Positions 13,301 through 29,683 of a DNA stretch of 64,000 bases are shown here, one piece after another. The notes under the pieces are model-generated. The model searched no databases, was not told the DNA's origin, and saw only the letters and a list, made by a program, of their open reading frames with translations. The stretch is from Atopsyche davidsoni (lineage: Eukaryota > Arthropoda > Insecta > Trichoptera > Hydrobiosidae). Each line of letters begins with the position of its first letter. Positions within the stretch are counted from its first letter, which is position 1. Where the stretch lies: contig JAILWY010000026.1 of the NCBI GenBank assembly GCA_022113835.1, positions 11,063,001-11,127,000 of the forward strand, in the 5' to 3' direction. A program made the position numbers and the translations under genes.

Positions 13301-16300
13301 TGAACATGTACACGAGCTAGCCATGCTTCTTAAGCAACGGCACGTCGCTGTTAAGCAGCTAGGCTAATCGCTTGACCACGAAGTGAATATAATAATATTA
13401 TTTCTGAGAATTTCACACTCGTAAAGTTGTACATGCACATATAAAATAGCAATAATAGCAACCAAGAAAAAACTTTTAAAAAATAATACGTAACATGTAT
13501 ATATAGAAGGATTTTTTTTGTGAACGGTAAAGTTTATTTAAATATTATGTGATTTATTAAATAAGTTTTTTGTATTTTTCTTTATTTTTAATGTATTATA
13601 TTATATTTCTGAAATTATAAATTAAATTTTAAATAGAACGAAAATCATCTATAAAAATAATCAAAGCATACCTACTATTAGTTCAATCAATTCACATATG
13701 AAGTTATGAAAGTATTCTTTACAAATATTTTTCTGAAAGAAAACATATTATATACACAATAAATGGTCACAGATTCAAAAATCAGAATTTATCACACGCT
13801 TAATGATAATCAAAACACGTAATGTATTAAGTAAACAATTATTTGACTACAAGAAAAGTTGGCAGTGTTTTGTTGTGAAATTGAAAATCACGCAATATAC
13901 ACACAGCATAATCAATTAAGGTAATGTTTCCAATCTGCATAGGTGAGCCGACAAGGTCAACGAGGGGAGCCCGCCGCGGGAGGTGTGCGTCCCGTTACAT
14001 TATATGTGGGAACACAATACCTGCATTTCCACCGAAAACTGTACATTTCATCGCATTTGATTGCAAACGCCCATAGCGCGTGCGCTCTTCCTCGTCATTG
14101 GCTCGGAGACGATCGGTTACATCGGTATTTAGCAGTTAACAGGTACAATGTTTGAACTCCAGGTGTGGCAGCCAGCAGCGGCGTGCACTCTGATATGTTT
14201 TATATTAATTTAAAAATACGTTTTCAAATATTTTGCGACAAAATTTTATGTATGTTTATTTTTGGATTGAACTTTAATCAAATGCGTATGTATTACCTAT
14301 TACATGTTTATATATGATGTGATTCGTTAGTACAAGGGTCAGTACACCGGCCATGTAAGCCTGGGGATGTGGGTTCAATCCCACACAAATCACGATGATA
14401 TTTTTCTGAGAATTTCTTTAAATCATCTTCTATGTGTGAACTAATATGCCTAATTATATTAGTAAACAAAATTTTAGTTGATTATTACCTCTTTAAATTA
14501 TATATTGAATATTGACTGAATAAGATTATATATTGTAATGAAAATTATTAAAAAATTGAACGTTTGAATTCCAGATATAAGTAAAGCACTTATAGATCTA
14601 AGTAATTTATTATCTGCGTTTAGTGCAAAAGTGTACGCGTATGTTTAAAACAATCTACTGGCCACTATTATTTGCTCTATTTGAAAAAATATTAAATTTC
14701 GGCTTGCACTCCTGGTTAGTTTAATATTATATTAAACGTTAATTACACACCTAAAACAGACTTTACGATGCTCTCTCATTGAATAAAAAATCAACTGAAA
14801 ACTGTTGATTGCTTTTCTTGATACAAAGATCAAATTCATTAATATCTGATAAAGAGCGCTTATTTCCACACGATACTCTACAATACGAATGATTGGTTTC
14901 TAGTAACTGCTGCACCTTGAACCGCAGAATTTCTTCCAAGTCTATTGGTAAATTAACAGGTACAGGAAGTACAAATTCAGTAAATGTGCGCTAACTTCAC
15001 AGGTAAACTGTAAATCATTTGTGCAATTTCCTCACTCCATTTTGTTTTTGTTTAGTTGGAACTGAAACTCTATTTAAGAAACTTAATTGCACTCAATTAA
15101 ATTTTATAAAAGCGTTTTCTTGCAGCTTACTTTTATGATAGCTCCCTATAATGGCGAAGTCTGTGTTACTTGCCACGGGAAATAATACGAGTTAAAGAAT
15201 TCCCAAGCAATCTTAAGATTGTGGTATAGATATAATTCAGAGAGAAAATTGCTTTTGAAATTTAATATAATCTGTCATTCTTTTGTTTGAAAAAATGCAT
15301 GTTGATTTTAATTTTTATATTGTCAATTCTTTGATTGTTATGAAAGATTTTTAATTATGGTTATAAACGGTGAAACAAAAATCATAATACGATTTTTTAA
15401 ATTGTTAATTTTATTTTAAGTATTTCGTCAGCATATAATATTAAATAATCTATGTATATATTTATAAAAAAATAACTATTTTTATAAAGGCTCGTGGTTT
15501 AGTTGTTAGCACGTAAGTTTGCAAACCAACATAAAATTATTTTTTTTAATTTCAGTTCAAAAAAACTAAAAATTACATAAAAGTAGCTTTCTCTGACGCA
15601 GTTTATGTGAGAAATTCTTGCATGCAACAAAGAAAATTCCAGAGACGGACCAAGCCGACGACAGCCTCTAAATGCTTTCTACAACTTGTATACTTGTCAT
15701 TTCCCTTGCAATGTCTCACCCTTATAGGGTAGTACGGTTTATATACTCTTCGTTTTCAAACAATTATAGTTTGGATATTTCCCATCAGTAAAATAAAATA
15801 TAAAAATTAATTTCCGGATAACATTACAAACGAGCGAAGCATTCTATTGTAAAATAAAAAATTGTCTTTTGGTTTGATTGTAAGTCGTTCTGCATGCATG
15901 GGATATCATACTGCATGCCTCATGAACAGCTTCAAGCAACCAGAAGCTACGTTTCCGTCGGCGTGAACTTGGTCCGATACATGGCCGCTGAGGTAAAGCC
16001 GGCGGATGTGGAGATATGGCACAGGAAATTAAATACGCAATTACACTTATAATCCAATATATTTCTTTAACTGAAACTATTTTATTATTTATCTAATTAT
16101 TCTGTATAAGTACATGGTTTTTTATAGTTTTTTTTATTATATTTATGATTATTAAAGATCTTGGGAATGGAGTCTACTGTACTGTCTACTGATTATATTT
16201 GTATTTAATAATCATCTATAGCTTATTTCTATTACTTTTTGTTAATTGAATTTGTTATGACAGGACTAAAAAAAAATGAGTGTCAATTTGAATAAATTGG

Positions 16301-19300
16301 CAGATAAGAGATTAGCTTTAAAAGATAAAATAAAAGAATGGCACATACATAAAGACATTGTGGCGGGTCCGAAGACCTGGAGGAGACACTCCAGTAAACC
16401 ATAACACCACTATCAAGATGATTCTCAAAAACATTCCTCTGGTGTAACTTTACAATAAAGAAAATGGCAAGCTTCAAATCTGCATAGATGATTTAAAATT
16501 CGACGTATCTCGCTTTCATAGATAGCATGAAAATATAACATAAACATTGTAGAAACTAGATTTTTACAACTGACTGGAGCATGGTGTTTTGTTGTTGCGT
16601 GGTTTTGGCCTTAGGCTCGTGGTCGGCGCCATCGTCAGACAGTCTGCTTCCAGAGCTGCGTTATTACAAGTTTGTAATGCCATGGGAGTCGCCAGATCGG
16701 CCTCTGAGATGGATTCCTCAGGAATGCAAGCAAAGGTCAATAATTTGATTAGTCGAAATGAACTCGATCTATGCCAGATTGTAAGACTGATTTGTATTGA
16801 CGGGTCGATTCTGGATTTTGTGTGTAATCACAGGTTTGTATTGAAACTATGACAAAAGAATTATAGACGTAGTATAACTACAGTATCAGATGATTAAGTG
16901 ATTATAAAAAATATATATGAAAATAAAATACAATTAAAATAACCAAATTATATTACAAAAAGTATTAACAATTTTACATGTACTTATAAAAAATAATTAT
17001 CTTCCAACAGTAGCCGTGTACTATCTGGAGATAAAATCTCAGCATGCAATGCTTTGATTTAAGTGTAAAATATACCAAAATTTTATTGGGTACTTAAACC
17101 ATGGGAAAAACTACTTAAATTAATATTATAAGATTAACAAAGTTCAGCATTTGTGTCTATTAGAAAAAAAGAAACTACTAGAAAAAAAAATTGCTTGTTT
17201 ATAACGCATGCGAATGAAGTATTTTTTAAAAAATATAATTACTTAGCTAGCAAAAATTTTTCTTTTTTTCACGCGACAGTGTTCACAAAAATTTATAGAA
17301 AATATTAAAATATATGTTTTTTCTTATATCTTTGAAACCGAATAAACTATACAATTGATATGTAAAACTTGATATAAATTTAAAAAAAGGATTTATTGTA
17401 ACCCAAACCTATATTAGATGTCTCGATGATAAGTCAATTATTATTTTTTAGATAAAAGGTGTCAAATATAGATAGCTGTTAACCTAATAAATTATAGTTT
17501 TTATCACATTTAAAGAAGAACGTTACATTTTTTTTATTTAACGATATTTCTGCAATAAAGATAGCAGTTTAATTAAAGTTACTTTTAAATAAACGGAGCT
17601 TCTTTTACGATCCATAGCCTGCGACTTAACAACGATTTATTGTCAGGTGGTCCATCACTATTATCAACATGGTCAGTTTACTTCTACTCGGACCGATTAG
17701 AGAGCCCGAGCAGTGTTCCTATATTATAACGTTATACGAGTATTACCTTCAAATATAAATCACTCCGGATTAAGAGGTAGTCTACGGCCGTGTTATCTAT
17801 GAGAAACATTAATCTGATTAAACCAGGCTTAACGAGTGTAAATTCAACAGTAAAAAAAATTTACACCTACATATTTTTATGTTTGAATTCAAATAAGCAT
17901 TATATAATAATGCCATTGTTTGTGATACTCGGTATTATACTTTGGATGTTGGTATAGTGTACCTGAGAGCGACACATCCTCTTTTTTTAAAATCTTAATT
18001 CCATTAGAGAGAGGAATCAGGCTTAGATCATATGATAACGTGTAGTTTATAATTTACTTAATAAGAATAGGATGCAGCAAAAAAAGAATAGGCTAGCAGT
18101 AGGGAGCATTTGCAGAAAATCTTGAATTTTTTTTCAGAAAATATTTTCCTATAAACACGGATACAGCATTGAATTTTAACAATTAAAAAAGAAACGTCTT
18201 GTACTCAAGCAAGCTGTAGTTAGCCACTATACAATAAGATAATAAATACGAAGCCTTGTGTGTAATAACCATATAAAAGATGCACATAATTAAATTATTG
18301 TATTTTCATTGTATATGTACTTATATGCAACCAAATGCGAAATGAAAATACCTCGTCTGCAAAATCGACATATAATTTTTGTTCTTGGGTTACGGTTTGA
18401 GTTAAACTGAACAATAGAAAATAACTTTTATTTAAAAAAAATTCACATCTAGAGGCAGCCAAAAGAACTACATTTAATTCAAATCTTTGGTCAGTAATTT
18501 TTCAAAAAGTTAATATTACAGTGATTTAAAAAAAAATTATTGAAAAATGAATTTGTAATTTTTGATTCTAACAAATATCGTAAATAATAAAAATAAAAGC
18601 CTTGGCTAGAAAAAAAAATAACCAAAAAATATACAAAATCAATAAAAAAAACCTCAAAAAATGGCGGATTAAGCAGGAAAAAAAATTGTTCCCAATTTTT
18701 ATATCATAAATTCAGATGAGTCTTCGCCACTGTATATTTTTAAAATAATATTTATGCTTACTAGAACGTAAGTACAAACTCAGGTGATATTCTGAAGCAA
18801 CCTACTGAAAAAACCGATTGTAAAGCTTCATTTAATTGGTTTGCCAAGTTTTTTATCGCACATTAGTGCTACACTGAGATAAATAACGCACGGAGGATCT
18901 CACACCAAAGAAACACACAGCATCACTCTCGCGGGGCAGGTATCGCAGATTTACAACAATATTCTGCTTTTTAGCACCCAAAGTAGCAGAAAAAACACGC
19001 GAATGCGAAATACGATAATAACTTAACTTTTAACGCAAGCGCGTTTGGCACTCATTAGTAAAAAGTCGTCAATTTTTTACAAAATCTTGAAGTTGTCCGT
19101 ATGTTGAAAAACTTGTTTCAGATTTTTAATACTGAAGTATTAGGTAGCCTCGCGTTCACATTGGGATATTTTATTAATAAGGAAGAAACATTGGGAGTTC
19201 TGATCTCTAGATAGACTCATTTAAAATCTGTATTTTATAGATTTACTCGAGTTGAATGGTTTTAAGGTACTTCAGGTCATGGCGTAATCCGTTCTGAGCG

Positions 19301-22300
19301 CACGATAATCAATTCAGTGAATGAGACGCTTCCTAGAATTAGGTGGTCACCCGGGCTTACAATTAAATAGAATTTATTCATTGAGACGATGGCTGGTCGT
19401 AGGAAGATGTGTGGACGCTGCTCGACGGACGGAACGAGAAATCAAATTAGGACGCAGCTTCCTTCCCTGTGGCTCGCAAGAACTCCGAACCTCCCAATAT
19501 GCAACCGGCACTGATATTTTGACTATGATTCAAATATAAGCTTTGTGACTACGAGATGCAGCATTCATACGTATCTTAGCTAAAATCAAAACGCCTGTAG
19601 GGCTATTTTTATTTATATTTCGTTAAAATTCAATGTTTTTTAGTTCTATCCTAATAGAACTAAAGCAATTAAACCATCCCAGCTGTTTCGTCTTGTATTT
19701 AGAAGAATTTGTAAAATAAGCATTTAAATTTTCTGCTTCACAATACAATACAATTTCATTGCGCCATTTTACTACAATTAACAGAGATATGTTGCATTCT
19801 TCACTGTGTATACCGAAGAATGCGATATGTGGGGCCTCTAGCAAAACCAACTCAATAAAATATGATGCGCTATTTGAAATACTTTACGGTAGATAGAAGT
19901 AAATAATAGATACAGGAAAAACATTCAACAGGTCAAAGAAACAATGAAGCATATAAATATTTCTCAGTTTATTTGCAAAATATACATTTACAGTTTTTGA
20001 TTGTAATATTCCGCATTCAGTTTTATTAGCAAAAATGGGCTCCGCATTTATGTGAGAATATAGACGTTACATGTCTAAAAGTCTATACCTACATTGCATT
20101 TATTAGCACAGTTAGCGGTGAGGGAGGGCGTGCCATCTTATATAATCTTTGCGAGAAGATAAATCACATCATAAATTGTCTTCAAAACCAAACATTGACA
20201 GAGATGCATATAAATAAAAAACAAAGACCTAAGGTGTTATTCACAATCGTCCATTCTAAAACTCGTGCACTCGGTAAGTTTTATTATTTTCTGATATGGG
20301 CACGTTATTTAATTAAATAACAGAAAACCATACCTATGAGTTAGTTTTATCAGAATCGGTCTCCTTAACTAATAAAAAAATTGTGTCTTCATCGATGCAA
20401 GAGATCCGTCGGCATCTACAGCAATTATTTATAAAGGTCTTGAGCACTTTTAGTTTTTCACTGGAATGTGTTGCCATTTGTAAGGAGTACGTAATGAATT
20501 AGTAAGCAGCGTGTTGAAAGTCACTGAATCGGGATAAGAGAATCAAATCAATTTAAAAGTGAGTAGTACGATAAGCCTGACGGATTCCGATCACTGTACT
20601 TATAAAAATTTAATTGAATACGCGAAACCTACACGAACTAGTAGCTTCGGTAAGTCACGACCAGAGAGGTCCAGCTCCATACGAGCACTCATAAAAACTG
20701 TAAAAAAGTAATTGATTATAAATATATTGATTTTTTTGACAGTTCAAATATTGAAGATTAATGTTTGTTATTATTTTTCAAAGATATAATTTAGTTTTGC
20801 TACTAAAATAAACTTTATGATTTATATACTAAGTCATTAAACTCAACATGTACCTAATTATTTCGTTTAATAAATAAATATAATAATTAAATATCCAAGT
20901 AGGAAGCATTGATGATTGCGAACGGCGAATGATTTTTTAGCTTAATAAGTTTATAAGTTTATGATGACGAGCATCTGGAATCGTTCTGAGAAATATCTAC
21001 CTGCATGATACAAGTAAGCATAAAATAAGCTGTATTATTCATCTTTACATATTTCATGCGGTTGAAGAACTTTTAAAAAACGCGACAAGATTTTATACGT
21101 CAGTGTAAATTAAATAAATTTGCTAGCATGCTGGTAACAACACTACTACAGCCTCGAGGAACACGTCGGAAATCGACGTCAATGCGTCCCAGAACTAGTC
21201 GTCAACCGGGGCGGCTTTTAGACCAGCGATCGCCATTTGCATCTAACGCTTTTAAATAACAGATAATTTATTGTAATTACTATTTGAACTAAATATATGA
21301 TAAATTAAAACGGGTAATTTATCTACCTACTTTCCATCTGTAACAGTGCCATCTCTCTTTTTCGACCTGGAAACCTCATAATCTATCTTGAGATAAATTT
21401 ATAATTTAAAAAATAATATATATATATATTCTTATATAATATTCAGTAATTCAATATATTGTCAATAGTACAAAGGGTAGTCTTTTAGGTGGAGGCGCGT
21501 ACGAAAGATAGAATAGCATACGCAGAAATGAAGGAGAATTGATCTCAGAGGACTGTATGTAATGGAGAACGAGTCATGTCCAAGTGCTTTCTGGAAACTT
21601 CTATTGTCGTGCAGACCTCTGCCAAGCTCAATGGGACAGTCAGTTGATATGGTTTATAGTATAACGGTGGTTTGGTTAGCTTCTATAAATACATGTGGGT
21701 TCAGCTGTCTGGCTAATAATACCAAGCATGGCTGCTTTTACAGGACTAAGGATGAAATATCGCTTCCTACAGTCTTGATGTTAATACTAAAATCTCAGCA
21801 ATTATCACCAGAGTACATAAACTTATTCAAACTAATAAATTATAATTTCCAAATCAGACAAGGCCCTTAAATAAGAAGAAAGTGAAGGTGCCCGTGGGTG
21901 TTATGGTTACTGACGCTATCTTGATTGTGGTTTACAAATTGTGGCTTGTTGAAATTATGGGTTTGTTAGTGATTTATTAAGAATAATAAAAAAAATACCT
22001 GTGAGATGGTTTTTTTGTAACAAGATAAAATGGCAGTTAACTGCCGCCATTATGTTTATACCCATGCAACAATTAGCGAAGATAATTAAGCGAAAACGTT
22101 GTTAACTGAACTGATATTACGAGAAGGGGGTATGCACGCAACGCGTACAATACACGAGAGTACCTCAGAATAAAAATAAAAAACGACCGAGCAAAAAAGC
22201 GCCTTTGAGGTTTGAGATACACCAGGGTATACATTTTTTTATTTAAATTTTCTATATAATTTACAATATTATAAAAAAAATTCTTTCCTAAAATATAATT

Positions 22301-22391
22301 GAAACCCTTGCTACCGCACTCGAACTGGGATGCAATATTCAGTACAACTCGCTTCGTATATAGGTAATCTTATATTAAGTATTTTTTAGCA

Positions 22392-22456
<65 letters not shown>

Positions 22457-25400
22457 CATACATTTGTGTGTGTTTTACTAAGCGCATGTAGAGAAATATA
22501 ATTATTTTGTATTGGACATATTTAAAAGTTTTTCCTGCCCTGCAAGGCAATCATAAACCTGTGTTCATGCATTTTCGTTTGCATTCATAGCATTCAGCAA
22601 TTTAAGGAGCAAGAAATACTGACTAGTACGAGAAGAAGTTTAACCCTTAAATGGACGCAGGTATTTTCGGTATAAAATTAAACCAGTAAGGCTGCTTTTA
22701 CTTAATTACGTTACAAATAAATTAAATAATTTTTGAAATTCTATACATTTTATCCTTATTAAGATGTGTTGTTCGCTTTTATTTTGATTTCTACTTTGAA
22801 ATTATTGATAAATTGTAACATTAATAGTTACCAGAATTACCAACCGAAAAAAAATATTTTTAATTAATCAAAAATGCCTACACAAGCTAACAGACTAATG
22901 TTTGAAGTCTATAGTGGTGTAGTAAAATAATCATTGCAGTAAGTTTATTTGTATCCTTTATGTAAACAAAATTCTAACAATAAACCAGAAAAAGTCAGTA
23001 AATAGAAATTAAAGATGAATTGCTTACTGACTCATTTTAATTTTTAAAAAAATCAATTCTATCCGTTCGTCGTTAAATACATGTATAGATTTATTATTGT
23101 TATTTAAATAAATAAATTTTCTCAAAAAAATTATTACTAAAAGTAAAAATTAATACAAACATGAACAATCGATAATAATAAAAGGGACAAGACAATGAAT
23201 TTGTTTATCTAGGCTCTTAATTTTGATATGATTCAATAATAAATCATTTATTTTATCTATGATTTAATCAGGTATTATTAAATAGTACACAGGCTTTGAA
23301 GGTTTATTTCCGATCCATGATTAATACTCGATAGATACAGGAAATTGTGTAATCGTAATATTTCAACTGAATTTATTGGTTTGAACAATTAATAGGTAGC
23401 TTACAAGCCCCTGTGGCCACATACATCAACGTGAACATCGCATGTCTTCCAAGCGTCAAATTACTCAGCCAAGCCATATAAATCATTACAGAAGAAGTTA
23501 CATTCGTGTTACAAATTATTTAAAAAAAACTACTCCCAAACAGACATCTTAACGCAGCGTGAGATGTGTGTGATGGCCATCCAAAGATCAACATTTTTTT
23601 AAATTTATTAAATGATGTCTGCTAAGTCCAGTTAATTGTCTCCATAAAGTTATATGGCGAGAGGAATAAAAATATAAACTGCGGACAGTTACACGTAAGT
23701 GCCTTTTCTTTTGAAAGATTTATTACTGCTCACACAAAATAGCGACACTGGCTTTAGTGTTCTGTAAGAATAAACACTATCAATATATTATCACAAGCTT
23801 TTGATACAGTTATGAACAACATAAACATTATATGTAGTCACATTATTATCTTTTGATTTTTACAACTTGTTTTATTTCAGTAAAATAATTTATTTCGCAA
23901 AACATAAGCAATATGTTACAAATCTGCATCAATTTAAAAATTTATAATGTTAAATACGTGTCTTGTTGAAAGTAATTTACTGTTTAAAAATTAATGTAGA
24001 AATATTACTTCCCCAATGAATTTTTGAGCTGTATAATTTTTGACAGAATAATCGATTTATGAAATTGCCTATAATCTGCAAATTACAATAGATAAAATGC
24101 GGAAAGCTGTCTTTTTCAACATAATTTGTTTGGGAACCTTTTTTCAAATGAACGAGTTGAATCGAATTAAACTTTGACAGGGGAATAAAATTAGATGTTG
24201 AGAATAAGTTTGATTCTCGACAGTACTTTTTAATTATTTATACCGTTTAGAATAATGTGAATAAAAAGCAGAAAACTTTTGGGTTAAACTTGTACTGCTG
24301 TTATTTATTGAGATTTTCACTATCCTGTATATCAATATTATTACATCAACAAACATTAAAACACATAATTCAGATCATAAACAAATGTCGCATTAAAAAA
24401 AAACCCACTTAAAAGTTTTATAATTTTATAGTTCGATTCATTTTAATAAATAAGAAACATTAAACTTTTTTTCACCTGTGTATTTAGGCTATACAGCTTT
24501 TTACTTTGCGTAATCATAAACATTATCTGATTACATCTCAAGTGATAATTTCAGTTTAGTTTATTGGCACATATATTATATACGTTGACTCTTATAGCAT
24601 AAGTGTAGACAACTTTTTAAAATAACTGATCTGATTTAGTAAAATACTCCTCACCAGGAGAATCAATAAGTTTTTTCATTCTTATTGGGGTATGTGAAGT
24701 AGGTGGGGAGGCAATTGGGGTCGAATATATTTTCTATCTGTCTCTTCCAGTGTGGTTACCCACTCATTTGAAAGCTTGAAGCCTTGTATTCGCGGAGTAA
24801 AGTTAATCATTGTGCTTTAAAGAGCTATCGTTCGGTTCCCTCGCCGGGCGGTGTCTAGCCGCTAGCCGTTTGCGGGGACAGCCACTCGTTTTGCGCAGAC
24901 ATGCAAGTCGTGGAAGAATGCAATTTTTAGGAAATCCGATTAGATCCGAGGCGGCTCACGTTACAGATATTACGTCCGAGCGGGTACTGCTCTCGCTCGT
25001 GCGCCGCGCGGGTCATTAAGGCATTCCCACGGCGAATGGGAGCTTCAACCGGTGACTGTCTTCGGAGAACGCGGCTCCGTAATCAGCGCGGCGGGCCCCC
25101 GTCACGTGTGGCGGCCCCTCCTGCCAGGGGCTGTCGGCCTGCCCGCTTCCTGCTCTCGCGGGGGATCGGAGTGAGCCTTATAAATAATAGCGGTAGTGAA
25201 TTTACTCAATACTTAAAATATTTAGTACTTGAAGATCTGCAGTCATGACATCAACTGAAAACCGGTATTGCATGTAGACCGCTATGGCTTTAATTGTTTA
25301 TTTAATTTCTTTGGTCCAGTATAAAATCCTGCACGCTTTTATATTCCAAGCACACTTTTAAAATCTGTATATCACTGTAGGAACGTAGGAGTAAAATCTG

Positions 25401-28400
25401 GTGAAATAATTTGGTTAAAAGCATGACTTGACATACATACTATAATTTATTCAAGTGTCTTAAAAATAATGATTCTTAAAATTGTTTTTTTCTATAATTT
25501 ATATATTTAATTTAACATTTGCTCTGTGCTGAGGCACAGGTTAGATACTTTTAAAAACTTTAACATATTTACGGTCGATTTTAACTTGTAACAATTATTT
25601 TTTTTTTGAAATTTGCAATGCAGTACCATACAATCCTAGTCAAAAAAGTGGTGACCTCTCTGATGAAAACGCTCTGCTATAAGGGTTTACCGGCGCATCA
25701 ATAGAATTTACGGAGATCATCGATATTTGCGTTCGGTCATCAGACGGAGAACGGCGATATGGGTGGGGGCATTGTCTCTCGCGATTCTTGGATTTCAATT
25801 ACTCAATACGCCGCTGCGCTGAGAACAGAACTGCACGGAATAAGGAAGTTTGCAATTCACAACAATACACCAATAAACATAAGCAGCCGGAGAAAGGCAT
25901 GGGGCGGTGAGGGGAGGTGAGCGGAGGAGGGGACCACTTACGATCTGCAGAATGTGCGGGGTCGCTCGAAGTTCAGTGAAAACAATCCTTATAGCGATCC
26001 GGCTGGGCCGTTCTTTGCATCCAATTCGGTTTCCAATTCTACATTTTCTTTTATGATTACGGGTATTGCCTACATAAAAAAGTGTGTTTTCAGCGAGTTC
26101 CAAGAGCCGGAGACTTCTATCTAAAGTCTTAAAACAACCTTGGATAATTTAATAATTAAAACTATCCTACTCATACTCATTAAACAAGCAGGAGCGCACG
26201 TACGGTCGAATATTCAGCTTTTTACGTCATCAACATTTACCTTGATTTAAACAAAGCAACCACGATATCAAAAACAGATATATTTTTCATTTTTGACGTT
26301 GAAGGCAGTGCATATTTATATAATAAATTAAAAACTTGAATTGTTTTGCTTGGATTGAAAGCGGGTCCCCATGGTTAGTCATCAAAACTCGGTGACTTTA
26401 TGAGAAGCACAATTGGCTCTTTGTCAGGGATATTTTGAATAAATTTGGTTAACAGGATGAGAACACCGTAGCTTGTAGAATAATTTAGAACTGTGATATA
26501 AATATAAATGTAAGAGCTCGAGTTATGTATATTTCAATGTTGGTGGGACGCGCCCAATTCTGTCCCAGAGATCGGAATTGTAGCTTTTCAAAGGAGAATT
26601 TTGGATTATAAATGATTAGTGTCAAATGAGTTACTCTATACTTGTATATTATAAAACAAAAATATTTCCTTGTTCATTTGTGTATAGTAGGATAAGCAAC
26701 CTTATTAGGGCCATATTAATATGTATTCCGTGTAATTTGACAAACAAATTTGTCTCCGAAGCGCACAGTGTGAGTAAACATTACTCTATGAAGACAAAAA
26801 CTTTTAAACATCGATAAACACAAAAAAATCATAAATGATTGCATCGTAATTAATGATGATTTACTTGTGATTGATAAATATTTTGTATTGTTATTTTAAG
26901 TGTGTAAATGATTATAAGCCCAAAAGCAAATATTGGTCGTTTGGAAAGGAAAAAATAAAATGCGTAGTGACAAAAACATATGAATAAAACAACAAAAAAA
27001 TTAAATAATAGAATCGAAGCATTGTAATAGTGAAAACAGAATAAATGTTATTTTAACACACAATAAAAAAAATCTTAAAATCCTTACATACAAATTGCTT
27101 ATTGTGTAATCTATTTTTTTTTGTTAAGTACTCCTTAGGCGCTTTGTAACTTTTTACATCGTAACTAATTAACAAGTTGTCGAGAATTGAAAAGAAAATT
27201 CACAACACAATACAATACAATTTACGAAACAATACAATTCCTTGATTGCAGTGTGATAAATTATATAAATATAATTACGAATTCGGTTGTACTATATATA
27301 TATATATATATATATATTAGGGTGTCCCTTAAAATTCAAGTTCAATATTTTTTTACGCGTACCTTCTTAAAAGTTTAGTAATAACCCTATATTGTCTAGA
27401 AAAAAATATTAGTTCGATTTATAAACGGTAACCCGTGCCGACTTGCGATTTTAACTTGTCCATACAAGTTGCGTAAGTACTGCGCTGTGACTTGTAACTG
27501 CATGTTTTATTTGTCATTTCATACGTGATTTTTGAGATTAGTAGTGCTCCATTGTTTAGTGCGTTAACATGTCGGTGGAATTACGGAGTGATAAACAAAA
27601 TAATTTCCTTATCGGTTTGCCTAGATATCAAATAAATGGTGCAAAATTACCATCTAATCGACAAATTCCCTCGGTCCTATTTTACAATATTCGTGAAGTT
27701 AAACTGATTGTTAGTGAAAGTGCAAATCTTGTGATTAGGGAGTGCATCATATATTGGGAAAAAACAAGAATTCCAACAAGGGCATATCCTAACTGCGTGA
27801 AGAAACTTGTTGATTTATATCATGTTTGGAGAGAGTTGCAAAAAAAATTGTAAGAAAACTCAGGTTACGTTCAAGAGACGTGAGAACAATTTCAAAATTG
27901 ATCTTGATAATTTGTTTGATATTGCACATGCTGATGCTTTTGAGAGAATGAAAATAGAGTAAGATAAATTATTTTTAATGAAACAGAGAGAGCCAGATCG
28001 ACCAGGATGCTTAGGTGGTGTTGATAAAAAATTGTCGGAAAAAGAAGATAGATCTAAACAACGACGATTGGAAGAAGAGGAAAGGGTTGTAAGACAAAGA
28101 TAACCACTAGCTGCTGAAACTAGAAAATCAAGGGCAGAAGCAATAAAATCTGACTTCTTTGGAAGTAATGTACCCGACGTAGTCACAGTCCATTGGGATG
28201 GAAAACTATTACCCGGGTTAGATGTACGAAGTTCTAAAGAAGAACGCTTGCCAGTTATTGCTTCGTTTGACGATAAGGAACAGCTTCTTGCAGTGCCAAA
28301 ACTAGAACATTCATCTGAAAAACATCAAGCTAAGGCTGTCTCAACAGCTCTCTTTGACTAGAACCTTCACGATAAAGTACAAATAATGTGCTGCGACACA

Positions 28401-29588
28401 ACAGCTTTCAATACTGGCCGTTTCAATGGAGCTTGTGCTATTTTGGAGAAACTTTAGGAAGAGAATTGCTGCTCGTCTGTCGTCATCATGTTTATGAATT
28501 GGTCCTAAAAGCTGTCTTTGAAAGCAAAATTAAGTAAATTACTAGTAGCCCAGATACTCCAATGTTTAAAAAGTTCAGAGAAAATTGGAAAAACATCGAC
28601 GCTAGTAACATTGAACCATCTCTTAATTTCGTAAAACAACGTGTTGCCGAGACAGACATTCAAGCTTTTTTAATATTTTATAAGGCAGAATTAGACAAAG
28701 GTTATGTAAGAGATGACTACCGCAAATTGGTCGAACTGTGCGTAATATTTTTGGGAGGAGACTCAGAGGAAAAATTAAAACTAAGCCCCCCCAAAGCCAT
28801 GCATCAGGCACGCTGGATGGCGAGAGCGATCTATTCTTTAAAAATGTGTTTACTTCAGTCACAATGCAGAATAACTGCGAAGGACAAAAAGACTACAAGA
28901 TGTTTGCTTATGTTTGTAAAACACTGGATGATTTCGTATCGGAAAAGAGCAAACAATTTTTATCACGACTGCAGATCGACGACAGTTTTCTAAAGGAAGA
29001 TGTATCTTCTTGGAATAATAATAGTGCTTTTGTGGAAGCTAAAAGAAATATAAGTTATTTGAGGGTTGTGAATGATACTGCTGAAAGGGCTGTTAAAATG
29101 ATGCAAGATTTTAACGGACTTATCGCGGCTGAAGAAGAACAAAAACAGTTCTTGCTGCGCTGTGTCCAGGAACATAGAAAATTGTATCCGGACTGTAAAA
29201 AAACAACTCTATAAAAAAGTTACCCTGACTGATTGTTATTACTTTATGTTTTTGATTAAAGATTAATGTTCATTTAATTGAATTTTTACTATTATTCACT
29301 TAATTTATTGCATTTATAATGATTTTATACCAGACCGAAATATCAAGACAAAACACGTTTTTTACTAAACTTTGAAGCTCGGTCGGCACTGGTTGCAATT
29401 ATGCTAGAAAGATGAAATTTTATATTTAAGACTTTTATAGCATTACTAAAAAAAGTAGAGGGTACCCATTTCGAAATTTGAAAAAAAAAATTTTTTGGTC
29501 ATATAAGGGACACCCTAATATATATATATAAGCCCGCATACATTCCATTTGTTGTTATTTTTATTCATAGTTGCGGTCCCGCATGTAC

Positions 29589-29683
<95 letters not shown>

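Noticed and set aside
15486..15532. tRNA-like segment with a GCA-like anticodon loop
   Set aside because: Only the 5' half resembles a tRNA and no T-arm or B-box follows. It may be a SINE fragment but cannot be supported.
16589..16852. 87-residue plus frame, with a somewhat protein-like minus frame
   Set aside because: Neither frame matches a family I know and no splice pairing was found.
21562..21870. 102-residue plus-strand frame
   Set aside because: No domain or splice context; composition does not suggest coding.
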